From NCBI RefSeq assembly GCF_013277415.1, contig NZ_VMMX01000014.1, positions 1-64,000 of the forward strand: a stretch of DNA of 64,000 bases. Direction: 5' to 3'. Shown piece after piece: positions 47,199-55,680 of this stretch (the first letter of the stretch is position 1; each line of letters opens with the position of its first letter). Under the pieces are notes generated by a model. It worked only from the letters and a program-made list of their open reading frames with translations, was not told the DNA's origin and did not search any database. Made by a program: the position numbers and the translations under genes. The stretch comes from Streptococcus sp. 68 (lineage in GTDB: Bacteria; Bacillota; Bacilli; Lactobacillales; Streptococcaceae).

Positions 47199-47900
47199 TT
47201 AATTCCAGTCCTGTGTCCATTCATCCTTGATGGCATGATAAGCTGCAACAGGATCCTCAGCTTGGGTAATGGGACGTCCCACTACGATATAGTCACTGCC
47301 GATTTGATAGGCATCAGCAGGTGTCATCACACGTTTTTGGTCTCCAACAGCAGCTCCCTGAGGACGAATGCCCGGTGTTAGACAGATAAAATCTGGATTG
47401 GTAGCCTGCTTGATGAGTTGCACTTCCTGAGCCGAGCAAACGACACCATCCAAACCCGCTTCAGCTGTCTTCTTAGCATAATGAATGACAGACTCTTGCA
47501 GGCTGGTTTGGATATTTTGAAACTCCTGCATCTGCTCTTCTGAGGTTGAGGTCAGCTGAGTCACTGCAATCAATTTGGCTTGGATTCCAAGACCTTCACG
47601 CGCAGCCTTCATCATCTCTACACCACCAGCAGCATGAACATTGGTCATATCCACACCAAGCTGAGACAAGACCTTCATGGCTGACTTGACTGTATTGGGA
47701 ATGTCATGAAGTTTAAGGTCAAGAAAGACGCTATGTCCCAAGTTTTTAAAATAGGAAATAATCTCAGGCCCCGTTGCGTAATAAAGCTCCATCCCTACCT
47801 TTAGATAAAGGCTTTCTTCTGCTGGAAAAAGAGCTAAAAATTCCTTGACTGCCTCAAAACTAGGAAAATCAAGAGCAATGACTGGACGATGTTCTCGCAT
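47199..47900 (-). CDS. pyrF: Orotidine-5'-phosphate decarboxylase
   Basis: It converts OMP to UMP, the last step of de novo pyrimidine synthesis. The 233-residue TIM barrel shows the catalytic [10 protein letters not shown] (about 60-69, Asp-Lys-x-x-Asp) and the phosphate loop VGRPIT (about 207-212). First gene of pyrFE, preceded by a PyrR-type attenuator. Confidence 0.98.
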   Translation of the reverse strand: MREHRPVIALDFPSFEAVKEFLALFPAEESLYLKVGMELYYATGPEIISYFKNLGHSVFLDLKLHDIPNTVKSAMKVLSQLGVDMTNVHAAGGVEMMKAAREGLGIQAKLIAVTQLTSTSEEQMQEFQNIQTSLQESVIHYAKKTAEAGLDGVVCSAQEVQLIKQATNPDFICLTPGIRPQGAAVGDQKRVMTPADAYQIGSDYIVVGRPITQAEDPVAAYHAIKDEWTQDWN

Positions 47901-47953
47901 AGGTTTCTCCTTTTACCTTTGCTAGTGAGAGAGGCTGGGCAACAGAAACCACG

Positions 47954-48050
47954 AAAAAAGGAACCTGCCAACAGCAAGGTTCCACGAAAAATGGGTAGTC
48001 TCCACCCTTTCACCGTCTAACCTTAGCTGCCTCTCTGGACTGCTTTAAAG
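47954..48050 (-). promoter_or_regulatory. PyrR-dependent transcription attenuator of pyrFE
   Basis: On the minus strand GCAGTCCAGAGAGGC (48027-48043) is the PyrR-binding loop consensus (AGTCCAGAGAGGC). It is followed by a competing antiterminator region and then a terminator, GGAACCT/AGGTTCC (47960-47983) with TTTTTT. UMP-bound PyrR should favour termination. Confidence 0.9.
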
Positions 48051-48060
48051 GTTTTCTATT

Positions 48061-48089
48061 ATTCTATTATTTCTACTAGCACTTGTCAA
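48061..48089 (-). promoter_or_regulatory. pyrFE promoter
   Basis: TTGACA (48084-48089), 17 bases, TAGAAT (48061-48066) on the minus strand. Confidence 0.88.
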
Positions 48090-48132
48090 GTAAAAACATG
48101 GCAACCAAAGAGCTATAGGAGAAACGCTAAAC

Positions 48133-49344
48133 CTAGCGACGCGATGAGCGCTGGGTCGTTTGGTTTCGATTGCTCTCTTCCTCTTGTTTTTTCTGTTCTT
48201 CTTCTAAACGTTTACGTTCTTCTTCCTGCTTTTTCTCAGCTTGCTTGGCCTCTTGTTTGGCTTTTTCCTCAGCTTCCATAATCAATTTATCCGCTACAGT
48301 GTAGCTATAGATTCCAGCTTCCATGTCGACCACACTCGGTTCTGACAATTGAGGTTTAATCTTACTGTAGTAAGGTAATTTCTTACTCATTTCAGACAGG
48401 GGAACCAAGACTTCGTCCGAATCATTCATGGTCAATCGAATTAAATCTGAAGTCACCTTGCTTGGGGCTAGTTCCACCTTTTGGATAGCAGATTTGAGTT
48501 CTGGGCTAATTTGAGCAAGTTCTGAGACAAAAGCCTTGATTTGTTCGCTGTCATTAAAGAGAACTGATATATAAGTTTCTGGCAGACTCACCAAACTTAC
48601 CGCACTGGTCTCAAGCTGGCCACTGGAAAGAATAGGATAATGATTTTCACCAGAAATATAGTAGGCAACAATATCATATTCCTTAACCTTGATAGTAAAC
48701 TTGGTTGGAAATTGATAAACAAGCTGAGCTGATTCAACCCAATAGTTAGACTTAATCTGCTCTTCATATTTTGCCCTGTCTAGCAGAAGGTTAATCGTAT
48801 AATCCGAATCCTGAATGCCTGAAGCCTGTCGAATATCATCAGCCGTAGTGTGCACCGTTCCCTCAACACGGATATCCTTCATGGTCCCATAAGGACTGAG
48901 CAAGTAAGCAGAGACAATCAATAAAAGCAGACTTGGAAATAAAATCGTTAGAGCTCGCAAGATATGGAGGCCAGGAATCTTTGCTTTGGCTGGCTTTTCC
49001 TTTGTAGCAAGCTTTTTATCCTGTTCTTCGTCCTCTTTAGGCCCTGATTCTTCTATCTCTTCTTCCTCTTTGTCACCCTCTGGGGCTTCTACTTTTTCTT
49101 CAGACTCTTCCTTAGCTGATTCTGGGTCCTTTGCTTCAAGCTCACTCTCTTTGTCTTCAGTTTCATCTGACTTTTCAGATTTTGAAGCCATTCGAGCTTG
49201 TCTTTCCTTTTCCTTCTCCTCAGCTAGGGCTGCCTCTTCTTCAGCCTTCTTTTTTAGGTATTCTTGGTTTCGTTTCTGCCATTCTGATAACTCTTTCAAT
49301 TCTTCGAGGATTTCTTTGCCCTCATTTTTCTTATCTTTTGACAT
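48133..49344 (-). CDS. divIB: Cell division protein DivIB/FtsQ
   Basis: A divisome protein that joins FtsL and DivIC and controls septal wall synthesis. The 403 residues have a long, highly charged cytoplasmic region (about 1-125, rich in Glu/Lys/Asp), one TM helix (about 130-150), the POTRA domain (IRVEGTVHTTADDIRQASGI, about 157-225), the beta domain (to about 350) and a Lys/Glu/Gln-rich tail. Both charged ends are low-complexity. It follows murG by 9 bases in the murD-murG-divIB operon. Confidence 0.93.
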   Translation of the reverse strand: MSKDKKNEGKEILEELKELSEWQKRNQEYLKKKAEEEAALAEEKEKERQARMASKSEKSDETEDKESELEAKDPESAKEESEEKVEAPEGDKEEEEIEESGPKEDEEQDKKLATKEKPAKAKIPGLHILRALTILFPSLLLLIVSAYLLSPYGTMKDIRVEGTVHTTADDIRQASGIQDSDYTINLLLDRAKYEEQIKSNYWVESAQLVYQFPTKFTIKVKEYDIVAYYISGENHYPILSSGQLETSAVSLVSLPETYISVLFNDSEQIKAFVSELAQISPELKSAIQKVELAPSKVTSDLIRLTMNDSDEVLVPLSEMSKKLPYYSKIKPQLSEPSVVDMEAGIYSYTVADKLIMEAEEKAKQEAKQAEKKQEEERKRLEEEQKKQEEESNRNQTTQRSSRR

Positions 49345-49353
49345 TTACTTTCC

Positions 49354-50412
49354 TTATGATAAATCTTTTTTCAATAATTGATAAAAATCTGCTAGAGATT
49401 TCAATTCCTTAGAAGCCTTCATCTTAGCTTGGTAGTCTTCCTTGTGGCTTAGTAAGTGAGACAGCTTCTCTTCTAAACTGTCCAAGGTCAAATCGCTTTC
49501 TTGAAGCTCTTCTGCATAGCCTTTTTTTACAAAGTAGGCTGCATTTTCAATCTGGTCACCACGACTTGCTTCACGACCAAGTGGCACAATAACATGCAAT
49601 TTTGCCATGGCCAAGAGCTCAAAAATCGTATTGGCACCACCACGTGTCACAACAATATCAGCCAATTCCATCAAGGGTTGATAGAGATTGGTCACATAGT
49701 CAACACGAAAAAGATTTTGGCTCAACTCATTCAGGTTAGAATCTCCAGTTAGGTTGATAATATTGTAGCGCTCTGTCAGCTCTTTCTTATGGTCTGTCAC
49801 CAATTGGTTAAAGACACGAGCACCTGCAGAACCACCGACAAACAATATAGTTGGCAATTGGGGATTAAAGTGGGTTTGAATATCCACCAATTCATCTGGT
49901 TCTGGAGTGTTTTTGTCCGAAACCTTGGTCACCGCTCCCACATGCTCGACCTTAGACAAACTTGAAGCTTGTTCAAAGGTTGAATACATCTTCGTCGCAA
50001 ATTTATAGGCGATTTTATTGGCCAAGCCCATAGACAGGTCAGATTCGTGAATAAAGACTGGCACTCCTGAAACACGTGCTGCGATAACAGGTGGCACAGA
50101 GACAAAGCCTCCCTTTGAAAAAAGAGCCTGTGGACAAAGTCGCAACATGATAAAGAGCGATTGGACAATTCCCCATCCAACTTTAAAGACGTCCAGCATA
50201 TTTTGCCAAGAGAAATAGCGACGCAATTTTCCGGTCGCAATGGAATGGAAGGTGACATCTAGACCCGACTTGAGGATTTCTTGGTGTTCGATGCCACGTT
50301 TATCTCCGATATAGTGGACTTCCCAGCCATCTTCGATGAACTTGGGCATTAACAAAAGATTGAGGGTAACGTGTCCAACCGTCCCCCCACCTGTAAAGAC
50401 AATTTTTTTCAT
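49354..50412 (-). CDS. murG: UDP-GlcNAc:undecaprenyl-pyrophosphoryl-MurNAc-pentapeptide transferase
   Basis: It adds GlcNAc to lipid I to make lipid II on the inner face of the membrane. The 352-residue GT-B protein has the N-terminal G loop [10 protein letters not shown] (about 5-14), a second glycine loop [12 protein letters not shown] (about 190-201) and the donor-binding [15 protein letters not shown] (about 255-269). Two bases after murD, so co-translated. Confidence 0.96.
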   Translation of the reverse strand: MKKIVFTGGGTVGHVTLNLLLMPKFIEDGWEVHYIGDKRGIEHQEILKSGLDVTFHSIATGKLRRYFSWQNMLDVFKVGWGIVQSLFIMLRLCPQALFSKGGFVSVPPVIAARVSGVPVFIHESDLSMGLANKIAYKFATKMYSTFEQASSLSKVEHVGAVTKVSDKNTPEPDELVDIQTHFNPQLPTILFVGGSAGARVFNQLVTDHKKELTERYNIINLTGDSNLNELSQNLFRVDYVTNLYQPLMELADIVVTRGGANTIFELLAMAKLHVIVPLGREASRGDQIENAAYFVKKGYAEELQESDLTLDSLEEKLSHLLSHKEDYQAKMKASKELKSLADFYQLLKKDLS

Positions 50413-50413
50413 A

Positions 50414-51766
50414 TTATTCTTTTAACTCCGCTACTGTGTCGATAAAGAGGTCGCCACGTACTTCAAAGTTAGCATACATATCCCAGCTGGCATTGGCAGG
50501 ACTGAGAAGAACCACATCTCCTTGAGTCGCAAGTTCATAGGCCTTGCGGGTCGCATCAGCAATATCAGTCGCATCCACATAAGACACACCAGCCTTGTCT
50601 GCTGCCCGTTTGACACGTTCGGCAGACTGACCGAGGATGACCATCTTCTTGAGTCCAGTAATGTCTGGAACCAATTCGTCAAACTCATTACCACGGTCCA
50701 AACCACCTGCAATCAAAATGACCTTGCTGTTGTCAAATCCTGACAAGGCTTTTTGAGTAGCCAAGATATTGGTTGACTTGCTATCATTATAGAATTTGAC
50801 ACCCTTGATTTCATCCACAAATTGGAGACGGTGTTTGACACCACCAAAGGCTGAAAGAGTTTCCTTGATGGTTTGGTTGTCTACACCACGGATCTTGGCT
50901 ACAGCAATAGTCGCAAGGGCATTTTCCACATTGTGGCTACCTGGAACACCGATTTCACTAACTTCCATGACCACTTCTCCACGAAAGTAGAGCTGACCAT
51001 CTTCCAGATAAGCTCCATCAACCTTTTCAAGTGTTGAGAATGGTACAACTGTAGCTTGTGTTTTAGTAGCTAATTCTTTTGCCAAGTCTTGGTTAAAGTT
51101 CAAGACAAGGAAATCAGCCACTGTCATCTTGTTCTGGATATTCCACTTGGCTGCTACATATTCCTCAAAAGAACCGTGGTAGTCGATATGAGTTGGCATG
51201 AGGTTGGTAATAACCGCAATCTCTGGATGGAATTCTTGAACTCCCATAAGTTGGAAAGAAGAAAGTTCCATAACAAGAGTGTCCTTGTCTGATGCAGTTT
51301 GAGCCACTTGACTAGCTGGATAGCCGATATTTCCTGATAAAAGACCATGTTGTCCAGCCGCAGTCAAAACTTCCCCAATCATAGTCGTTGTGGTTGTTTT
51401 ACCGTTCGAACCTGTGATACCGATAATTGGCGCTTCTGAAATCAAGTAAGCCAATTCCACCTCAGTCAAGACTGGAATTCCCTTTGCCAAAGCCTTTTCA
51501 ATCATAGGATTGCTATAGGGGATGCCTGGATTTTTCACCATAAGGGCAAACTCTTCATCCAAGAGTTCCAAAGGATGACCACCTGTGATAACCTTGATCC
51601 CTTCTTCCAGCAAACTTTGCGCAGCTGGATTGTCCTCGAAAGGTTTCCCATCATTTACTGTCACAATGGCACCTAGCTTGTCCAACAAACGAGCTGCAGA
51701 TTCACCAGACTTGGCCAAACCTAAAACAAGGACTTTCTTATTTTTAAATTGATCTATTACTTTCAT
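50414..51766 (-). CDS. murD: UDP-N-acetylmuramoylalanine-D-glutamate ligase
   Basis: It adds D-Glu to UDP-MurNAc-L-Ala. The 450 residues have the Rossmann start [17 protein letters not shown], the ATP-binding [17 protein letters not shown] (about 114-130), [11 protein letters not shown] (about 186-196) and NDSKSTN (about 325-331). First gene of murD-murG-divIB; an extended -10 (TGGTAAAAT) lies close upstream. Confidence 0.97.
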   Translation of the reverse strand: MKVIDQFKNKKVLVLGLAKSGESAARLLDKLGAIVTVNDGKPFEDNPAAQSLLEEGIKVITGGHPLELLDEEFALMVKNPGIPYSNPMIEKALAKGIPVLTEVELAYLISEAPIIGITGSNGKTTTTTMIGEVLTAAGQHGLLSGNIGYPASQVAQTASDKDTLVMELSSFQLMGVQEFHPEIAVITNLMPTHIDYHGSFEEYVAAKWNIQNKMTVADFLVLNFNQDLAKELATKTQATVVPFSTLEKVDGAYLEDGQLYFRGEVVMEVSEIGVPGSHNVENALATIAVAKIRGVDNQTIKETLSAFGGVKHRLQFVDEIKGVKFYNDSKSTNILATQKALSGFDNSKVILIAGGLDRGNEFDELVPDITGLKKMVILGQSAERVKRAADKAGVSYVDATDIADATRKAYELATQGDVVLLSPANASWDMYANFEVRGDLFIDTVAELKE

Positions 51767-51814
51767 GTCTCGAACTCCATTTCTACTCCTACTATTTTAC
51801 CATTTTTATGGAAA

Positions 51815-51844
51815 TAAAAAAGCCACAAAGTGTGTTTGTGACTC
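51815..51844 (-). terminator. Terminator after the bacteriocin ABC operon region
   Basis: GTCACAAA/TTTGTGGC stem followed by TTTTTT on the minus strand; a BOX element lies between it and the ATPase gene. The T-tract is 20 bases before the murD -10. Confidence 0.85.
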
Positions 51845-51857
51845 TTTCTTCTAACTG

Positions 51858-51962
51858 ATACTCTTCGAAAATCAAATTCAAACCACGTCAGCTTCGCCTT
51901 GCCGTACTCAAGTACAGCCTGCGGCTAGCTTCCTAGTTTGCTTTTTGATTTTCATTGAGTAT
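51858..51962 (+). repeat. BOX element, A-C without boxB
   Basis: ATACTCTTCGAAAATC, ACCACGTCAGCTTCGCCTTG, then GCCTGCGGCTAGCTTCCTAG and TTTGATTTTCATTGAGTAT. It separates the bacteriocin locus from the mur operon. Confidence 0.92.
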
Positions 51963-51975
51963 GAATCTTACCATA

Positions 51976-52617
51976 TCATCTATGTGATAAATCGGTAACT
52001 CGAATGACTTGGTCCACTTGTTCCCAAATCAGAGGATTGTGGGTCGCAATAATAATGGTCCGATTCGGATTTTTTAAAGATTCTAAGATAGAAAGTAATT
52101 CCTCAGAGTTTTTGGGGTCTAGTGAAGCGGTTGGTTCATCTGCGAGAATCAAAGGTGGATCCTTTAAAATTATCTTCGCTAGTGCAACACGTTGTGCTTC
52201 TCCTCCTGATAACTCAAAGATAGGTTGCTTCAAATCCAAATAAGAGAGGTTTACACGGTTTAGAGCTTGTTTCATCAAAGAGATTTTCTCTTTTTCCTTC
52301 AATTTTTTACCAACTAAACCCAGATTGAGATTCTCTTTGACGGTTTGGCTTTCAATTAAGCCAAAATCTTGAAATAGATATCCCAAGTAATCTCTAAAGA
52401 AAACAGAAGGCTTGATGTCCTTAAGAGAGGTGCCATCATAGATGATTTGTCCTTTGTCATACGGCTCTAATCGTCCAATCATATTCAAGAGTGTTGTCTT
52501 ACCACAGCCACTTGTACCGATTAAGGCATAAATTTTCCCACCTTCAAAATGAAGATTCGTATCTGAAAATAGCTGACGGCTTCCAAATTTTTTAGATATA
52601 TTCTTTAGTTCAATCAT
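51976..52617 (-). CDS. Bacteriocin-associated ABC transporter, ATP-binding protein
   Basis: A 213-residue ABC ATPase with GTSGCGKTT (Walker A, about 33-41), FQDFGLI (Q-loop), LSGGEAQRVAL (signature, about 135-145), LILADEPTASLD and IIIATHN. It belongs to the MacB/LolD-like group used in lactococcin-972-type loci. It starts one base after the stop of the membrane protein gene. Role: export of, or immunity to, the bacteriocin at 54711, inferred from the three-gene layout. Confidence 0.9.
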   Translation of the reverse strand: MIELKNISKKFGSRQLFSDTNLHFEGGKIYALIGTSGCGKTTLLNMIGRLEPYDKGQIIYDGTSLKDIKPSVFFRDYLGYLFQDFGLIESQTVKENLNLGLVGKKLKEKEKISLMKQALNRVNLSYLDLKQPIFELSGGEAQRVALAKIILKDPPLILADEPTASLDPKNSEELLSILESLKNPNRTIIIATHNPLIWEQVDQVIRVTDLSHR

Positions 52618-52618
52618 C

Positions 52619-54640
52619 CTATTTTCCTTTCATAATTGTCATAGAAACACGAGATTCTTTCTGCGCTTGACGGTAAAGCGTCAGAATTGCACTAGCTAGA
52701 AAGACTAATAAAGTGAGCAAGCCAATCACCAAGTCTCGACTGCTTAAAATAAAGAGACTAGCACCAAATACAAAACTGGCAAATTGGCTAACCATATACT
52801 GAGCATGTGTTTCAAAAAATCGTAAACCTGAAATTCGTTTAATCAAGATATCTCGGCGGAATTGCTCGAAATATAGAAGATTGACAGAATAAAAGAGTAA
52901 CAAGGAACTAGCTATTCCAACAATAGCTCCTAGGATTAAAGTTGCTGTTTCAGTTTGAACTTCATTATAACGAGTTAGATAAACACTTCTTCCTTCTTTA
53001 AGATAGGATACTTGCTCATAAATCCCAGCTTTCTTTAAGAGTTCTAGCCCACTCTCATATCCTTTGATAAAGAGTTGTTTTCCAGCATTGATAGACCAAC
53101 TAGATTTGGAAATGATACTATCACCTGTAGATGTTGGAGTAAATACAACTAAAATCGGATCGGTTAAGTACTGGATGGATACTGGGCTTTCACCGTTATT
53201 ATAAATAAATCGCTTTTCTCCAGTTGAAAGATAGCTAACAATCGCTCTCATTTCATACTCTAAAGGAGCGTTTTTATCCTCACTTGATTGTCCGTAATAG
53301 TTCAAACTCTCTTCAAAAACTTTCTTAAGTTCTGCTTCCTGTGAACGAAGAGATTCTGGTAGTAAGAGTCCAAATTCTCCTTTTTGAAGATGGACTAACT
53401 TCTGTTTGGTCTCAGCATCTACCACGACCTTTTCCTTGTCCAAATAACTTGGGCTGACATAGAGAACATTAGCATCTGGACTATAGGTATCCAGTGTCTC
53501 TCCCTGTTCATTTTTTCCTTGAGGATTTGCAAAATGAATGAGATTATCTTTTACAAATAGGGCCTGTTCTTTTTCAACTGCTTCTTTGGAAAATTCATAC
53601 CACTTATTCTGATTTTCTGTATCTTTTACTCTATCACCTAAACCAAAAGAAATTTGATAATAGTCTGCTCTGTCCTTCCATGCTTGTTTTGAAATTTCAA
53701 GTTCTTTCAATCGTTGGTAAGACGTCAAACCTGTCTTAACAGCGTATCCCACTGTAAAGACAGCAACCAACTGACACAATAGGGTTAAAGCCATCAAGCG
53801 TTTAAGGGGTAATCTCCCCTTAATAACAGGAACTAATGCTTTGTAACTCAAACTCATTAGATAAAGAAGCATTAGTAAAATTGAAATCGCCAATAAAAAC
53901 AACAGATAGAAACTAATCCCAAAACCATAGGTGGCTAACAAGATAGGATAAAACAAACCTTGACTAAAAAGAACGACTCCCCCACCTAGGAAGGAAAGGA
54001 GGGCTGATAGAAGGAGCCACTTGATATCAGTCGATAAAGAATGCCCCATAATGGATAAGAGAGTCTGACCAGAAAAGAGTTTTATACCTGCTGCTCTCAT
54101 TTCCTTAATCCGAGTGATAATCACTAAAGCAAAGAAAGATAAGCCAAATATTGCTAAACTAATTAAAATAAGTGGATTTAGTAACATTCGAAAAGCAAGA
54201 GAATAGGGAGGTGTCTTTCGGTCAGCAATTGCTTTATAACCCAAATCTCCTAATTTATCGGCAAGCTTTTCTTTCGTCAAGGAGCCTGACAAAAGGAGAT
54301 AACTATTTAGCGGATCACTACGTTCACGACTTTCTTGGCTAGCTTCTTGGAATTCTTTTGGTAAAGTTCCTTGACCATAAGTTGCATAAGTAAAGTGAGT
54401 CGTCCCATCCTTACTCGGCTCTACGATTCTTCTAGCTATTAAACTCTGTTCTGAGTTTACAAAATTCTCCAATTCCTGTTCAAATACCTCACGCGTCGGT
54501 TCCTGAGTATCTTTTTTGACACGAAGTAAGGAAACGGAATCATAGCTTGCAAATAAATATTGTGGCGCACGTAAGACAATAATCCAAGCAAGGAAGAAGC
54601 TGAGAAAAAAAGTTGATAATAATATGAATAGTTTCTTCAT
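52619..54640 (-). CDS. Bacteriocin-associated integral membrane protein (DUF1430 type)
   Basis: A 673-residue membrane protein with an N-terminal TM helix (about 4-25), an extracellular loop, three to four TM helices around 160-310, a second large outside domain (about 320-545) and a C-terminal TM bundle (about 555-660): the FtsX-like permease plan duplicated. It matches the family found with lactococcin-972-like bacteriocins, where it pairs with the adjacent ATPase. Good SD (AAGGAG). A hairpin separates it from the bacteriocin gene. Confidence 0.88.
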   Translation of the reverse strand: MKKLFILLSTFFLSFFLAWIIVLRAPQYLFASYDSVSLLRVKKDTQEPTREVFEQELENFVNSEQSLIARRIVEPSKDGTTHFTYATYGQGTLPKEFQEASQESRERSDPLNSYLLLSGSLTKEKLADKLGDLGYKAIADRKTPPYSLAFRMLLNPLILISLAIFGLSFFALVIITRIKEMRAAGIKLFSGQTLLSIMGHSLSTDIKWLLLSALLSFLGGGVVLFSQGLFYPILLATYGFGISFYLLFLLAISILLMLLYLMSLSYKALVPVIKGRLPLKRLMALTLLCQLVAVFTVGYAVKTGLTSYQRLKELEISKQAWKDRADYYQISFGLGDRVKDTENQNKWYEFSKEAVEKEQALFVKDNLIHFANPQGKNEQGETLDTYSPDANVLYVSPSYLDKEKVVVDAETKQKLVHLQKGEFGLLLPESLRSQEAELKKVFEESLNYYGQSSEDKNAPLEYEMRAIVSYLSTGEKRFIYNNGESPVSIQYLTDPILVVFTPTSTGDSIISKSSWSINAGKQLFIKGYESGLELLKKAGIYEQVSYLKEGRSVYLTRYNEVQTETATLILGAIVGIASSLLLFYSVNLLYFEQFRRDILIKRISGLRFFETHAQYMVSQFASFVFGASLFILSSRDLVIGLLTLLVFLASAILTLYRQAQKESRVSMTIMKGK

Positions 54641-54656
54641 AGTAGACTCCTTATAA

Positions 54657-54694
54657 ACAAAATTCCCCTTGTAATTTCTTACAAAGGGAATTAT
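54657..54694 (-). terminator. Hairpin between bacteriocin and transporter genes
   Basis: AATTCCCTTTGTAA/TTACAAGGGGAATT, a 14-base stem with one or two mismatches, followed by only TTTTG on the minus strand. It lies wholly in the 70-base gap, so it may act as a partial terminator that sets the toxin-to-transporter ratio. Confidence 0.8.
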
Positions 54695-54710
54695 CTAAGA
54701 AAACTAAATA

Positions 54711-55013
54711 TTAGTCGTCATAATCATAGTAAAATGATACTTGTTCCCCAAATTTAGTCCAAATCCAAGCCTTTGAAGTTTCTCCTGCAACTGCTTCTCC
54801 TTTATTTGAATGACTATCCCATCTACTTACAAGAGAAGAATAATGATATTTTTTACCATGATAGTAATTTGAAAAAGCCCAACCACCTCCTGAGCCTTCT
54901 CCGTATGTCCATACTCCTCCATCTGGATATTGTACAGCGGCTGATGCAGCTCCCAATAATGTAAAGCTTGAAATAAGAGCTAGAGCAAGTAATCTATGTT
55001 TTTTCGTTTTCAT
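54711..55013 (-). CDS. Lactococcin 972-like bacteriocin precursor
   Basis: A 100-residue secreted peptide with a Sec signal (MKTKKH, hydrophobic core, cleavage likely after ASA at residue 25) and a mature part of about 75 residues. The mature part has the lactococcin 972 features: GGVWTYGEG near the start, SNYYHGKKYHYSS in the middle, an isolated Trp pair (KAWIWTKFG) and a terminal VSFYYDYD. Lactococcin 972 itself binds lipid II and blocks septum formation. No Cys, as in the family. The ATG at 55013 has an SD (AAAGGAAA); the longer frame begins upstream of the promoter start. Confidence 0.93.
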   Translation of the reverse strand: MKTKKHRLLALALISSFTLLGAASAAVQYPDGGVWTYGEGSGGGWAFSNYYHGKKYHYSSLVSRWDSHSNKGEAVAGETSKAWIWTKFGEQVSFYYDYDD

Positions 55014-55108
55014 TTTATTTTTCCTTTCAAAAAAAGCACACCCTGAGCAACAATGCAACAAAATAAATCCTCCTCTCTCTTTTTTTGAAACCGATTTCTT
55101 ATATAATA

Positions 55109-55137
55109 AGAATAGCATTTTTATTATTTGTTGTCAA
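55109..55137 (-). promoter_or_regulatory. Bacteriocin promoter
   Basis: TTGACA (55132-55137), 17 bases, TATTCT (55109-55114) on the minus strand, giving a leader of about 95 bases. Confidence 0.82.
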
Positions 55138-55170
55138 GGAAAAAATCGAATTTTTTAGATATTTTACTAT

Positions 55171-55216
55171 ATTACCTTTATGAATAATATTTTTATATTA
55201 CCTATATGAATAATAT
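55171..55216. repeat. 20-bp direct repeat upstream of the bacteriocin promoter
   Basis: ATTACCTTTATGAATAATAT (55171-55190) and ATTACCTATATGAATAATAT (55197-55216) differ at one base and are spaced by one-and-a-bit helical turns more than their length (period 26). They end about 34 bases before the -35, a position for an activator. Confidence 0.8.
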
Positions 55217-55380
55217 TATATAGTAGTTTTATTTCAAAATAATATGCAACCAGTACTAACCAAATATAAAATAGATGTCATTGACAAATTTTATTCAAGT
55301 TTTTCCCATTCATATTATCCAAGCAAAAGAGATGATGTTATAGTAAAAAAACAATTCAAACTATTGTAAAATTCCTACCA

Positions 55381-55406
55381 AAAAAAGAGAGCCAAAACTC
55401 TCTTTT
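55381..55406 (-). terminator. Terminator after DUF3165 gene
   Basis: AGAGAG/CTCTCT stem around TTTTGG with T-runs on both strands. Confidence 0.88.
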
Positions 55407-55661
55407 TTATCTTCTTTTACCTTTTTTGACTGGCATGAGTGTGATGTCTCTCACACTAAAGTAAGCTAGGATTAACATGGCTATTGCTAGGAATATTTCT
55501 GTTGGTAATTGAAAAATTTTCAGAAAAGATAGAGCCAACAAAACCAAGAGTGCCACTAAAATACATACCATAGCGACGATATTGACTGTCCCTTTAATGC
55601 TTTCTGGTGTCGCAAATACATAGAGTAGGAGCAGTAAAATCCCTAGGACTAAATAAACCAT
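55407..55661 (-). CDS. DUF3165-family small membrane protein
   Basis: An 84-residue protein with three hydrophobic segments (about 2-16, 25-48, 54-68) and a basic tail (PVKKGKRR). It matches a streptococcal family of unknown function often found after typA. It follows typA by 19 bases and is probably co-transcribed with it. Confidence 0.8.
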   Translation of the reverse strand: MVYLVLGILLLLLYVFATPESIKGTVNIVAMVCILVALLVLLALSFLKIFQLPTEIFLAIAMLILAYFSVRDITLMPVKKGKRR

Positions 55662-55680
55662 CTTTCTCTCTTTCTAGCTC

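Noticed and set aside
48986..49381. 131-codon Ser-rich plus-strand frame
   Set aside because: It is the shadow of the Glu/Lys-rich region of divIB; Ser/Phe runs are the complement of Glu/Lys codons.
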